NCBI RefSeq assembly: GCF_013128195.2 | Contig: NZ_CP053452.2 | Location: 62,001-126,000 of the forward strand | Direction of reading: 5' to 3' | Length of the DNA: 64,000 nucleotides | Source of the DNA: Frigoriglobus tundricola | GTDB lineage: Bacteria; Planctomycetota; Planctomycetia; Gemmatales; Gemmataceae | In this document: positions 19,036 through 28,237 of the stretch, piece after piece | Layout of the letters: every line of letters starts with the position of its first letter | Numbering within the stretch: position 1 is the first letter of the stretch | Notes under the pieces: model-generated | What the model was told of the DNA's origin: nothing | What the model saw: only the letters and a program-made list of their open reading frames with translations | The model's database searches: none | Position numbers and translations under genes: made by a program

Positions 19036-19095
19036 TTAGCGCGTCGATCTCTGCCGCGCCTCGATCACCAAGCCGTTAACCCGCTAAGTCGCCGA

Positions 19096-19812
19096 TCACT
19101 GTTTGTTGAGCACGGCATCCAACACCCAGCATCCTCGGACGTGAAGGCCGGGGATGCGGCAGTGGGCCAGAATGTCCGTGTTCTCGCAGCCCGCGTCCTG
19201 TAGCGCGTCGGCGAGGATCGGCATCGCGCCGAAGTCGCGTGACTCGTACATCTGTCGCGCGAGGGCAACGGCGGTGTCAGTCCGCCACGACGGAGAGAAG
19301 GCGACCGGGCGGAAGGGGTTCCCGAAGATGTCGCGGATGAGTCCCGTCTGCGCTGCCAACTCTTTGCCTCTGGCTGCTCGCTCGGACTTCTTGTTGAGCC
19401 GCTTGTAAACTGTTGCCTGGGCTGCACACTGCGAACTGTCTTCAGCCGCTCGATAGTCGTCCTCGTCACTCTCGCGTGGGAGAAATGCTCGATCATCATC
19501 CGCCGCCGACATCGAAGCGCAGTTGCTCATCTCGCGCGCTGAATCGCGCTCTCCATCCACCCGCGTAATCTGCCAGTCGAGTTCGATGGTCGCGGTACGC
19601 GCAGCCTCCCGCTCTTGGTCCGTTGCGAGGTCGTCCGCGTAGCGCTCAGCGACTTCGACCGCAGTGCGACTCCGCGCATCAGTGAGAAGCGGCCACACGC
19701 GACGGCAGCAAGAACAAGCAAACAGTCGGAGCTTCCGCGCTCTCGCCCCATCACCGAGGAACCTTAACATCTGGCGTGGTTCAACGCACGTCTCCCATTC
19801 CGCTTCGGTCAT
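19096..19812 (-). CDS. Gemmata-type protein of unknown function (MTEAEW family)
   Basis: A 238-aa protein starting ATG 19812. It has a strongly conserved pattern known from large paralogous sets in Gemmata genomes: MTEAEWETC at the start, RKLRLFACSCCRRVW with the Cys pair (about residues 26-40), AVEVAERYADDLAT, RDIFGNPFRP, MPILADALQDAGC and the end ILAHCRIPGLHVRGCWVLDAVL. No known catalytic motif and no signal peptide; the conserved Cys/His residues might bind metal, which is speculation. The role of the family is not known to me. Confidence 0.8.
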   Translation of the reverse strand: MTEAEWETCVEPRQMLRFLGDGARARKLRLFACSCCRRVWPLLTDARSRTAVEVAERYADDLATDQEREAARTATIELDWQITRVDGERDSAREMSNCASMSAADDDRAFLPRESDEDDYRAAEDSSQCAAQATVYKRLNKKSERAARGKELAAQTGLIRDIFGNPFRPVAFSPSWRTDTAVALARQMYESRDFGAMPILADALQDAGCENTDILAHCRIPGLHVRGCWVLDAVLNKQ

Positions 19813-19915
19813 CGGTCACCCCTCGGGCATTCCCTTCCACAGTAACCCCGGCGTTCATCGGATTCTTTCTCCGGTGGTCTCACCCCGACCGACCTCCTTT
19901 TCCGGCAGTCGTTCA

Positions 19916-21292
19916 TCACCCTAACAGCAGCGGGCGCGGCAGGAGCCGGTTACCGAACCAGCGCAACGTCCGGCTGACGTGATCCACGACCGAGAGCGTC
20001 TGGCGGCGGCACGTCTCGAACACGGACATCAACACGCCCTGCGCTCGCGCGCCCGTGACGGTCCGGTTGCCGCCCCACACCTTCCGATTTACCACCGCCG
20101 GGCGGATCGCCTGCTCGGCCTTCCAGTTCGTCGGCTCGATCCGCGGGTCGAACACGAACGCGAACCACTGCTCGAAGTGGTTCCACAGGTGCCTCGCCAG
20201 GGTCGCGTACTCCGGCACCGCCCGCGGTCGCGTCACCAACTCCAGCAGGCGGTCGTCGAACTGCCCCCGGTGCGCGTCGAGTTGGTCGTCGGTCCACGTC
20301 CCCGGCACATACCCGTTCCGCCAGTGGATCGCCTCGGTGAGCAGCGCAATCACCTGCCGTGGGAACCGCACGGCCCCGCGGGTGGCGCGCTCCAGCAACT
20401 CCCGCGCGCGGCGGAGCACGTGGGCCAGGCACTGCTGGTGGATCGCCGCCTCGAACCGGTCGTACGAGGCGAACCCGTCGTGGCTCAGGATGCCGGACCA
20501 GTCCGCCCCGATCACCCGCTCCAGGACGGCGGCACTGCGTTGGGAGTCGATACCGTAGGCGGTGGCCCGGTCACCGACCCACGCATGGAGCCAGGCGGGA
20601 TGCCCTCCGATCCGCCACCCCGTCTCGTCGGCCGCGATCTGCTCGGACGACCGCACCTCGTCGAGGATCAGTTGGTAGTCGGGTTCCAGTCGCGACGCTG
20701 TGCGGAGGTCGATCTGGGCGCTGGCCCCGCGGGTCAGGGTGATGCCGAACAGGGTCCGGAACACCGACGCGACCTTGCCGTGCGACAGGCCCATCTGGGT
20801 GTGCAGGACCGCGGCCGCGGCCTGGGCGTCAGGGCCGATCTGGCTGGCAGCCGCGCCAAGGGCGTCGGACGTCTGGAGCGGATGCCGGCCCTGGGTCCGC
20901 TTCCCGCACGACTCGCAGTGACCGATGTGGACGCGGAACTTGCGGAGCAGCGGGGTGCGTGGGATCTCGGTCTGGAACTGCTCCGCCGTGCCGGTCTCGA
21001 CCAGCCGGCCCCGGCAGTGCGGACAGGAGTCGGGGAGGTGCGCCTCGTGGCACTCCGCAACCTGATCGTGAGGCGGGGGCGGGCGGCGCCCGTGCTTGCC
21101 GTGGGCGTCGCCCGACTTGCGACCGGGTGTCTTCGGGTCGGGCTTGGGCGGACCCTTGCGGAACGGGGCGGCCTGTCGCTTGCCGGCGCGCACTGCCTCG
21201 TCGAGCCGCCGGGTCAACTCGGCGACCTGGGCTTCGAGTTCGGCGACACGCTGGAGGAGATCCCGACAGCCAGGACACGCGGGTTCGGCCAT
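19916..21292 (-). CDS. IS66-family transposase
   Basis: A 458-aa protein from ATG 21292. It has an N-terminal leucine-zipper-like coil (LLQRVAELEAQVAELTRRLD), a Pro-rich linker, a zinc-finger module (CPHCRGRL...HCESCGKR) and the IS66 DDE core: AADETGWRIGG, LSHDGFASYDRF with HQQCLAHVLRRAR, and EPTNWKAEQAIRPAVVNRKV. Length fits single-gene IS66 elements of planctomycetes without tnpA/tnpB. The gene appears intact. Terminal inverted repeats and a target duplication could not be identified by eye, so the element's borders (roughly 19850-21450) remain open. Confidence 0.9.
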   Translation of the reverse strand: MAEPACPGCRDLLQRVAELEAQVAELTRRLDEAVRAGKRQAAPFRKGPPKPDPKTPGRKSGDAHGKHGRRPPPPHDQVAECHEAHLPDSCPHCRGRLVETGTAEQFQTEIPRTPLLRKFRVHIGHCESCGKRTQGRHPLQTSDALGAAASQIGPDAQAAAAVLHTQMGLSHGKVASVFRTLFGITLTRGASAQIDLRTASRLEPDYQLILDEVRSSEQIAADETGWRIGGHPAWLHAWVGDRATAYGIDSQRSAAVLERVIGADWSGILSHDGFASYDRFEAAIHQQCLAHVLRRARELLERATRGAVRFPRQVIALLTEAIHWRNGYVPGTWTDDQLDAHRGQFDDRLLELVTRPRAVPEYATLARHLWNHFEQWFAFVFDPRIEPTNWKAEQAIRPAVVNRKVWGGNRTVTGARAQGVLMSVFETCRRQTLSVVDHVSRTLRWFGNRLLPRPLLLG

Positions 21293-21805
21293 GACGACAT
21301 CGTAGTGACCGGGGCGTCGAGCAGTCCGAACGACGCGCTAATCAAGTACAAACGGACATGGAGATCTCCGGACCCGGTGTACGTGAGCACTCGGGCCTAC
21401 CAAGCGGAAGGAAAATGAGGACTCACAGGCTGGGCGGGCAGTGAGGACGGGCGAAGGGCAACGGCAGATCGTGGGACTTGCTTTGCAGCCCTGAAGAGCT
21501 AGCTGCATTTTCGGCCTAACGACACGAGAAGTCAACAGTAGACACTAACATTAGCCGAAGTTAAGTATCTTTCGTTTCCCGCATTATTTTCTCGCGTACT
21601 CATCGGCTCCGATTGCGGACCGGGCGAGAGCCTGTTGTTACACCTCTATCACTCTGCGCGGGCCATTCGGCCTGAAAGGAGGTACCGGACCCGTCGAGGG
21701 TTGTTACAGTTAACGGCTCGAAATTCACCCTCCGATTGCCCCCCCTTGGCCCACCCCGTTTGCGGATAATCGTTCCATCCTCGTGTGTGAAGGGGTTCCG
21801 AAGCG
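21293..21805. other. about 510 bp without a supported gene
   Basis: No frame is convincing. The stretch 21480-21640 is notably A/T-rich compared with the rest of the window, which is unusual here. It may be the outer end of the IS66 element or acquired DNA. Confidence 0.45.
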
Positions 21806-23062
21806 TTGGCTCGCGTGGGCTTCTGTGTGCGTGCTGGCGGCACTGGCCCCGACGTCCGGCTCCGGACAACAACTCGTGGCCATCGGCGCCGCCCTGCTCT
21901 GCCCGTCGTCATCGCCGGTCAGCCGGGACCACTCGGCGGCTTCCAGGTGGCGGTAGGCCCCGACGACGGGAACTATCGGGCGCCGAAATCCGACGGGCCG
22001 GTAACGGAACTGCTCGACGAGTTCATCGACCCGCTGTTGCCGGTCCTCAACAACGACGGCAGCGGTCAAACGGGAACCGTGTCCCGCGAGGATCGCGACG
22101 CTTTTGCCGGTGTCGAAGCCGCCCGCGTGCTTCCGCGGCAGACGTAGCGGAGCGGAATCCCCGGCTGGAACTTCAAGATCGTGGAGCACCCGAAGGGCGC
22201 CGGGGAGTACCGGTACCTGCGGTTCGCTTGGAAAAAGCTCGGCGGCACGGGCGTGATGGTTCAGTTCTACGACCCGAACGGATCGAAGTGGAACCGCTAC
22301 CACGTCGGCAAAAACGTGCTCGGATGACAGCCCTCGACCCCGCTCCGCGCCGACGTCCCGACCGACTGAGAGCTCGTCACCCGCGACCTGTTCAAAGACT
22401 TCGGTGCGATCACCACCACCGGCTTCTCACTCGCACCACTCGACGGCACCGCGGCCCTGTTCGACCACATCCTCCTGGGCCGGACGGTCGCCGTCCTCGA
22501 CCGGGCCACTGACGCGGCCCTCGACCGAACGAAACCGGCACACGCGCCGACCGGAAAGGAGCGCGACGGGCTCTGGGCCGATCTGACCGACCACGACCGG
22601 GTCAAGGCCGCGGCGGCACTGCGGGCGTTCCTCGCGACGGCCCCGGACCACGTCGGGTTCATCGGCGAACGGCTCCGCAACACCGCGGTAGACACCGGCC
22701 TGCCGGACCGGATTCAGAAGCTGCTCGGGGACCTGGACACGGACGAGTTCGACGTGCGCGACCGCGCGACGGACGAGCTGGTGCGGATCGGCAACCCGGC
22801 CGTCGAAGTCGTGCGGGGACTTACGTCCTCCGGACCGAGCGACGAGGCCCGATACCGGGCGCGGTTCATCCTGCGGAAGCTGAACGCCCACACTCCACCC
22901 GTAACCGAAGCCGGGCGGATGGCGCGCGTCGTTCGCGTCCTCGAGCGGGCCGGCACGGTCGAGGCCCGCGCGCTGATGGGGACGCTCGCCGAGGGCGAGT
23001 TCGGGTTCGCCACCGCGTCCGAGGCGAAGGCCGCGGTCGCACGGATGGCGAAGAAGCCGTAA
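21806..23062 (+). pseudogene. planctomycete secreted-protein C-terminal region with three in-frame stops
   Basis: One frame encodes a domain chain known from planctomycete proteins: GTVSREDRDAFAGVEAARVL, then IPGWNFKIVEHPKGAGEYRY, ELVTRDLFKDFG, FDHILLGRT, and a HEAT-like end (LDTDEFDVRDRATDELVRIG). It is broken by TAG at 22145-22147, TGA at 22325-22327 and a further TGA before ELVTRD. Both TGA codons stand where the family usually has Trp (GWQPS and DWELV), so single G-to-A changes explain them. The likely intact part is only the C-terminus from about 22390. It is probably a decayed gene; function of the family is unclear. Confidence 0.7.
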
Positions 23063-23086
23063 CGGTCTTGCAAAGACAGGCGGGCG

Positions 23087-24514
23087 TCACTTCAGCTTCG
23101 CGAGTTCCTGAGCGGGGCGCGGGTCGTTCGGGTCGAGCTTTTGGGCGACGTGGAAGCTCGCCCCGGCCCCCGCCCGGTCGCCGCACGCCGCGAGCGCCTG
23201 GCCCAGCCCCAGGTGCAGTTCGAACTCTTCGGGACGGATCACGAGCCCCTTACGGAGCGGTTCGATCGCCGCCTTCGGGTCACCGAGGTTCTTGAGAGCC
23301 AGCCCCCAGTGCAGGAACGCGCGGGCGTGGTCGGGCTTGAGTTCGGTCGCCTTCCGCGCCTCCTCGATCGCCTCCCGAAACCCGCCCGCCGCCTCGGCCG
23401 ATCTCGGGTCCGCGACCCACAGCCGTTCGGCTCTTGAGAACGCGACGAGCGACAGCGTGAAGTGCGCGTTCGTGTCACTGGGCCCGAGCTGGACGGCCTC
23501 GCGCAGAAGGGCGATGGCCTCGTCGTAGTGCCGCATGTCGCGGCGCCCCAGGCGGCCCAGATTGATCCCCGCGCCCGTGAGGGCCTTGCTGGTCCGCTCG
23601 TGGCGCGCCTGTTCCAGGTACAGTTCCGCCGCGGCCTGGAACTGACCGTCCCGTTCCAGAATGGTGGTCCGCCGCTGGAGCCCCCGGTAACCCACTTGCA
23701 GACCCACGACGTGGTCGAGGTACGGATCGGGCCAGGGCGGATCGCCCTCGACCGCATTCGCCTCGGCTTCGTACTGCTTGGCCGCCGTGACGTCGCCCCG
23801 CGCGCGGGCGAGGCGCGCGAGCTGTGCGTGGGCCTGCTTGCGACACGAGGGGTTCCACCGCACCGCGGCGAACCGCTGGGCCGCGGTCGCGTCGTCACCG
23901 CGCGCCACGGCGACCAGTCCCAGCCCGTAGGTGGCGCGATCGCTCCGCGTCGCGGCCTCGCGGTCGAACAGGTCCGCGGCGCGATCGACCTCCCCGCCCT
24001 CCAACAGCGCTTCGGCCAGGGCCAGCGTAAACGCCGTGCGGAACTTCGGGTCCGTGCGCGCGGCGTCGGCGGCTGCGGTGAGGAGCACCAGGGCATTCGC
24101 CGGGTCGCGCTTCAACGCGATCTGACCGCGGGCGTAGGGCCAGCGGGGGTCGTTCGGGGCGAGCCGCGCCGCCTCCTCGAAGCACTGTTGGGCCTCGTGG
24201 TCGAAGAGGTGGGCCAAGAGCACGCTCCCGTAATCACCCCACGCCGCCCCGGAGCGCGGGTCCGCGACCACGTTCGCGCGGGCGCGCTCGACCGCCTCGC
24301 GCACTTCGGTTTCTGTAATGGTAGCGGGAAGCGGCGGTTCGGGCGGGGGCGGTTCCCGGTGCGACCACCACACCCCCGCACCGATCGCGAGGGCGGCGAG
24401 AACGAACGCGGCCCACAAACGGCGCCGACCCGGACCCGCGAGTGCGCGCCGGCTGTGGGTCGGCGCGTTCGGCTCTGGAACCGGTTCAGGCCGCGGCGGC
24501 AGGTTCGCTTTCAT
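23087..24514 (-). CDS. membrane-anchored TPR protein
   Basis: A 475-aa protein from ATG 24514. A cytoplasmic Pro-rich stretch precedes one membrane helix (LWAAFVLAALAIGAGVWW, about residues 32-50), then a chain of tetratricopeptide repeats, e.g. AQQCFEEAARLAPNDPRWPY, EAIALLREAVQLGPSDTNAH, EEARKATELKPDHARAFLHW. TPRs form a scaffold for protein contacts, here outside the cytoplasmic membrane. Its ATG overlaps the stop of the upstream ASPIC/UnbV gene (ATGA, 24511-24514), so the two are translationally coupled. ASPIC and TPR proteins are paired widely in planctomycetes; the joint role is not established. Confidence 0.85.
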   Translation of the reverse strand: MKANLPPRPEPVPEPNAPTHSRRALAGPGRRRLWAAFVLAALAIGAGVWWSHREPPPPEPPLPATITETEVREAVERARANVVADPRSGAAWGDYGSVLLAHLFDHEAQQCFEEAARLAPNDPRWPYARGQIALKRDPANALVLLTAAADAARTDPKFRTAFTLALAEALLEGGEVDRAADLFDREAATRSDRATYGLGLVAVARGDDATAAQRFAAVRWNPSCRKQAHAQLARLARARGDVTAAKQYEAEANAVEGDPPWPDPYLDHVVGLQVGYRGLQRRTTILERDGQFQAAAELYLEQARHERTSKALTGAGINLGRLGRRDMRHYDEAIALLREAVQLGPSDTNAHFTLSLVAFSRAERLWVADPRSAEAAGGFREAIEEARKATELKPDHARAFLHWGLALKNLGDPKAAIEPLRKGLVIRPEEFELHLGLGQALAACGDRAGAGASFHVAQKLDPNDPRPAQELAKLK

Positions 24515-26262
24515 GGGGACTGGCCCTCGCCGCGCTTCAACACCACGGACCGGTTCGCGGCGCCGCCGGCGAACGTCTCGGTCTGCACTTTTTCGCCGTC
24601 GGGCCAGGTGACCCGCACCCATTCGACGGCCGTCGCACCGCCGAGTCCAAAGTGGGCGAGCGGCGACCCGCTACTCAAGTAGCTTTCCGCCGGGTTGACG
24701 ACGCGCACGTACTCCTTACCGCCGGCGCGGACCCGCACCTCGGCCCCGTACGCGTCGCGGATGCGCTTCGGGTCGAAGGCCCGGACCGTCAGCCAGTTCC
24801 CGCGGTTCGGGGCAACGTTCTTGAAGAGCCGCGCCCGGTCGCCGGTCGCGGTGACCAGCAGGTCCGGCGCGCCGTCCCCGTCGAAGTCGGCACACACCAG
24901 CCCGCGGGCCACGTTCCAGTAGTCGCAGAACGCCGGGTTGGCCGCGCTGGCGTCGCGGAACTTGCCGGTGCCGTCGTTGACGAAGAGCTGGTTCTTCTCG
25001 GCGTAGGTTTCCCAGAAGCCCAACGTGGTGCCCTTCGCCGGGCCGCCGCGGAACACCTTGCCGTTCACCACCGCGATGTCCACCGACCCCTTGTTCGTGA
25101 AGTCGGCCATGAGGGTGCCGAAGCCGGTCGCCCGCCAGGCCGGCGCGGCGAGCCCGGCCTCGGTGGTGCGGTCGCGGAACTGCCCGCGCGGCCCCTGGCG
25201 CCACAGGTTGTTCGTCTCGCTGCCGAGGTGCGTGACGTAGATGTCGAGGAGGCCGTCGTTGTCCACATCGCCCACCGCGACGCCCATCCCGGCGAACGAC
25301 TTGCCCATCGCCGTGACGGCCACGCCGCGCGAGAGGGCCTCGTCCACAAACGTGCCGTCCTTCTGGTTCATCCACAGCCGGTTCGGCTGCCCGTCGTTAC
25401 TGACGAAGATGTCCGGCCAGCCGTCGCCGTCGAAATCGGCGGCCGTCACCCCGAGCCCGGGACCGCTCACCTTCCCGATCCCGGACGCGAGGCTCACGTC
25501 TTCGAACTTCGCAACCGGATTGCTCGGATCGGTCGCCGGCGCCCGCAGGTTGTGAAACAACTTGCTCGGCGTCCCGCGGAACGAATTCGGCCCACAGAAA
25601 TCGAGGACCCCCTCCGGGGACCGGCACTCGACCTTGCGGTCGTAGTCGAGGTAATTGACCACGACAAGGTCGAGCCAGCCGTCCCGGTCGTAGTCGAGGA
25701 ACGCGGCCGAAGCCCCCCAGGAGAGACTCGCCAGACCGGACTCGGTCGTCGCGTCACGGAACCTTCCGCCGCCGAGGTTGAGGAACAGCTTGAGGGTGCC
25801 GAAACCGGTGAGCACGAGGTCCGGCTTGCCGTCGTTGTTCACGTCCCCGACCGCGGCGCCCTGGAAGTGCCCCGCCACGCCGAGGCCGGAGCCATCGGTG
25901 ACGTCGCGGAACTGCCCCGGCGACACCTGGCGGAAGAGGCGATTGACCGAGGGGGAGCCCGGCCCCCCGAAGTTGATGAGGTAGACGTCGAGGAGCCCGT
26001 CGCCATCGAAGTCGATACAGGCGGCGCCGCAGCCCATCGACTGGGGCATGAAGAACGTACCCGTGGGGCCGGCGTCGTGGACGAAATCGAGGCCGGAGGC
26101 CGCGGTCGTGTCTTCGAACCACTGGGGCGCGTCAGGTGATGGGCCGTCGACCGGACGCTCGACGCGCCCGCACGCGGGCACCACAAACGAGACAACCCCC
26201 AGGGCGAGCGCACCGAGCGCCAGTAACGCCCACCGCGACCGGCGGCCCCACGACGGCTTCAT
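24511..26262 (-). CDS. ASPIC/UnbV FG-GAP repeat protein
   Basis: A 583-aa protein starting ATG 26262 after a purine-rich leader. A hydrophobic N-terminal segment followed by VVPACG suggests a lipoprotein signal. The body is a series of FG-GAP/VCBS repeats with calcium loops (FDGDGLLDVY, DVNNDGKPDLV, DFDGDGWPDIF, DVDNDGLLDIY, DFDGDGAPDLL), expected to fold as a beta-propeller. The end carries the ASPIC/UnbV domain (GNWLTVRAFDPKRIRDAYGA, then YLSSGSPLAHFGLG and VRVTWPDG). It is probably exported. Coupled by ATGA overlap to the TPR gene. Confidence 0.92.
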   Translation of the reverse strand: MKPSWGRRSRWALLALGALALGVVSFVVPACGRVERPVDGPSPDAPQWFEDTTAASGLDFVHDAGPTGTFFMPQSMGCGAACIDFDGDGLLDVYLINFGGPGSPSVNRLFRQVSPGQFRDVTDGSGLGVAGHFQGAAVGDVNNDGKPDLVLTGFGTLKLFLNLGGGRFRDATTESGLASLSWGASAAFLDYDRDGWLDLVVVNYLDYDRKVECRSPEGVLDFCGPNSFRGTPSKLFHNLRAPATDPSNPVAKFEDVSLASGIGKVSGPGLGVTAADFDGDGWPDIFVSNDGQPNRLWMNQKDGTFVDEALSRGVAVTAMGKSFAGMGVAVGDVDNDGLLDIYVTHLGSETNNLWRQGPRGQFRDRTTEAGLAAPAWRATGFGTLMADFTNKGSVDIAVVNGKVFRGGPAKGTTLGFWETYAEKNQLFVNDGTGKFRDASAANPAFCDYWNVARGLVCADFDGDGAPDLLVTATGDRARLFKNVAPNRGNWLTVRAFDPKRIRDAYGAEVRVRAGGKEYVRVVNPAESYLSSGSPLAHFGLGGATAVEWVRVTWPDGEKVQTETFAGGAANRSVVLKRGEGQSP

Positions 26263-26372
26263 ATGTGATCCCGCAGAGGAGAGGTGCGGAACGGCCCCGT
26301 GCGAGCGGGGCACGAGAACTCGGCCGCGGCGCCGGATCTCGCGTGCGGCGTGACGATCGAGTCATACCAAGT

Positions 26373-26515
26373 CGTATTGATCGGTAACCCTGGGACCGCG
26401 GGCGTCCCGCCCGCTGCGTTGCGGATCAATTCGCTATACAAGACACGCCGGCGCGATTTCGTGAGCGTAGCAAGCGGGCGGGACGCCCGCGGACCCAGGG
26501 TTACCGATCAATACG
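26373..26515. repeat. 43-bp inverted repeat pair with 57-bp spacer
   Basis: Left arm 26373-26415 and right arm 26473-26515 match over 43 bp with one mismatch, each containing gcgggcgtcccgcccgct on its outward-to-inward reading. It lies between the ASPIC operon start and the lipoprotein gene end. The core (gggaccgcggg...) resembles that of the hairpin at 58302-58356, suggesting a dispersed palindromic family. Confidence 0.8.
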
Positions 26516-26523
26516 ATCCCGTA

Positions 26524-26994
26524 TCAGTTCTTCTTCACGTTACCCTTCTCCAGATCGATGGTAAAGTCGTTCGGCGCATCGGCCGTGACTTCGCACGTGA
26601 GCGGAGACTTTTCGACCTTGTATTTCTGGTTCAGCCCCTCGTCAAAACCCCTCTTGCGATCTTTGTTCCCCGGCATCCCGGCGTACGGCGTGATCTTCAC
26701 GCCGATTCGGTACTTACCGGGCAGTACGCCCGTGGTAATCCCGGCCGTTTTGGCCGTGAATGTGACACTGGAGGACTTTTCCGTCGTTATGACGCTCCCG
26801 ACGGCACTTTTGGCGTCGCCATCAGGTCGGAACGTGATCTCGACGTTATCGTCCTTGTCGAAACTTGCTCCCTTGGGGAGCGTCACCGTGCCGGAAACCG
26901 GTGTCCCCTTGGGGGGGGGGCTACAGCCCGCCGCGGCAAGCAGGGAAGCGACGAATGTAGCGAGGATGAAGTGGCCAAGGCGGACACGCGTCAT
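26524..26994 (-). CDS. lipoprotein with transthyretin-like/carboxypeptidase-regulatory fold
   Basis: A 156-aa protein from ATG 26994. It has a signal peptide with lipobox LLAAAGC (Cys about residue 23), then GTPVSGTVTLPKGA and VLPGKYRIGVKI, the pattern of planctomycete lipoproteins encoded right after DUF1559 genes. The gene follows the DUF1559 gene at 27108-27965 on the same strand with 113 bp between them and is probably co-transcribed. Likely periplasmic or surface-bound; no enzymatic motif. Confidence 0.8.
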   Translation of the reverse strand: MTRVRLGHFILATFVASLLAAAGCSPPPKGTPVSGTVTLPKGASFDKDDNVEITFRPDGDAKSAVGSVITTEKSSSVTFTAKTAGITTGVLPGKYRIGVKITPYAGMPGNKDRKRGFDEGLNQKYKVEKSPLTCEVTADAPNDFTIDLEKGNVKKN

Positions 26995-27107
26995 GGGAGT
27001 TCGGAATGAGATTAGGGGAGAGATTCGGACCGCGTTGGATGCAAGAACGGCAGGGCACCGGCCCGATGACCCGGGCCGGCACTGGTCAACGAGAAATGGG
27101 TCCTGGT

Positions 27108-27965
27108 TTACGGGTCCAGGCTGAACACGGTCCCGTTGTTGTAGTACATCGCGCTGTTGAAGGCGTTGCTGCCGCTGAGCGAGTAGTTGATCATGCGGAC
27201 GCTCCCGTCGCACATCACGAACGGGCACCCGCCGGCGAACGGCGAGCCCCAGTCGTTACCGTAGTTGTCGCCCGGGGTGTCCCTCAGGATCAACGTGCCA
27301 CCGCGGCCCGTCCCACCGTAGCCGCCCGAGTAGATCACCTCGTCCCAGTTGTTGCTCGCCGTGTTACCGTAGTTGTTGGGGTCCATCGACTTCTCACCGA
27401 CGTAGATCGTGTTGCTGGTACCGTTCCCGGCCGTGATCACGGTCATGGTGAGCTTGAACGGACCGTTTTGAACGGAATTCTGGAACGTGTTCCAGTTGAC
27501 GGCGTAGTCCGTGTGGGGCCCGTTGTTGTTGATCGTGTTGCCGCTGCTCCCGTTGCCCCCGTCGGTCGAATACGGTGTGTGGTTCCGGCCCGGGCACAGG
27601 TAGGTCTTGATCCCCACGTTCGCCGGCTGACCGGTGCCGGTGCCATAGACGTTCCCTTGCTCGATGAAGGGGAGGGTCACGTACGCCCAGCACCAGCCGT
27701 TGGGCGGGGGGTTGTAGTTGGAACTTGTGGTGTCGGTGGTGGTGGCGTTGCCGTTGAGCGGCATCCGGCCGTTGGTGTCGTGGTAGTTGTGGGCCGCGAG
27801 ACCGATCTGCTTGAGGTTGTTCGTGCTGCTCATGCGAGCGGCCGCCTCGCGCACTTTTTGAACTGCCGGGAGTAGCAAACCGATGAGGATGGCAATAATC
27901 GCGATGACAACGAGCAACTCGATCAGCGTGAACCCACGCCGCGAGCGGGAAGAGGGAGAGAACAC
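27108..27965 (-). CDS. DUF1559 prepilin-like secreted protein
   Basis: A 285-aa protein from ATG 27965. The N-terminus [20 protein letters not shown] is a type IV prepilin-like leader with the G-F cleavage site and Glu at +5. Then come [20 protein letters not shown] and the end [17 protein letters not shown] with the H/DG-x-V signature of DUF1559. These proteins are exported and stay anchored by the N-terminal helix; their roles are largely unknown. Unlike the copy at 18163, this one has a normal start. Confidence 0.92.
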   Translation of the reverse strand: MFSPSSRSRRGFTLIELLVVIAIIAILIGLLLPAVQKVREAAARMSSTNNLKQIGLAAHNYHDTNGRMPLNGNATTTDTTSSNYNPPPNGWCWAYVTLPFIEQGNVYGTGTGQPANVGIKTYLCPGRNHTPYSTDGGNGSSGNTINNNGPHTDYAVNWNTFQNSVQNGPFKLTMTVITAGNGTSNTIYVGEKSMDPNNYGNTASNNWDEVIYSGGYGGTGRGGTLILRDTPGDNYGNDWGSPFAGGCPFVMCDGSVRMINYSLSGSNAFNSAMYYNNGTVFSLDP

Positions 27966-28237
27966 GTCGACCTCCGAAGATGAGCCGCACGGACTGAGAA
28001 CGCTGTCGGGCGGCCAGGTTGAGGGAGAGAAAGACAGTGACAGTGAGGCGCTTGTGGGGAACGACCTGCGAGTAAAGAAACCGACAAGCTCCTCATTACA
28101 GTTTCACATGTTTACCTCAAAGCGTCAATGGCAAAATCGCATGTGGAATGTCAGTTGCCCCCACAAATCTTTCCCGGCAAACTTTACAGAACAGCGGAAT
28201 GCTGCACTCCCCCTACGATTCTGACTCCCGGTGCCGG

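Noticed and set aside
21806-23062. TGA read as Trp (recoding)
   Set aside because: TGA ends several intact genes in this window, and a TAG also interrupts the same frame.
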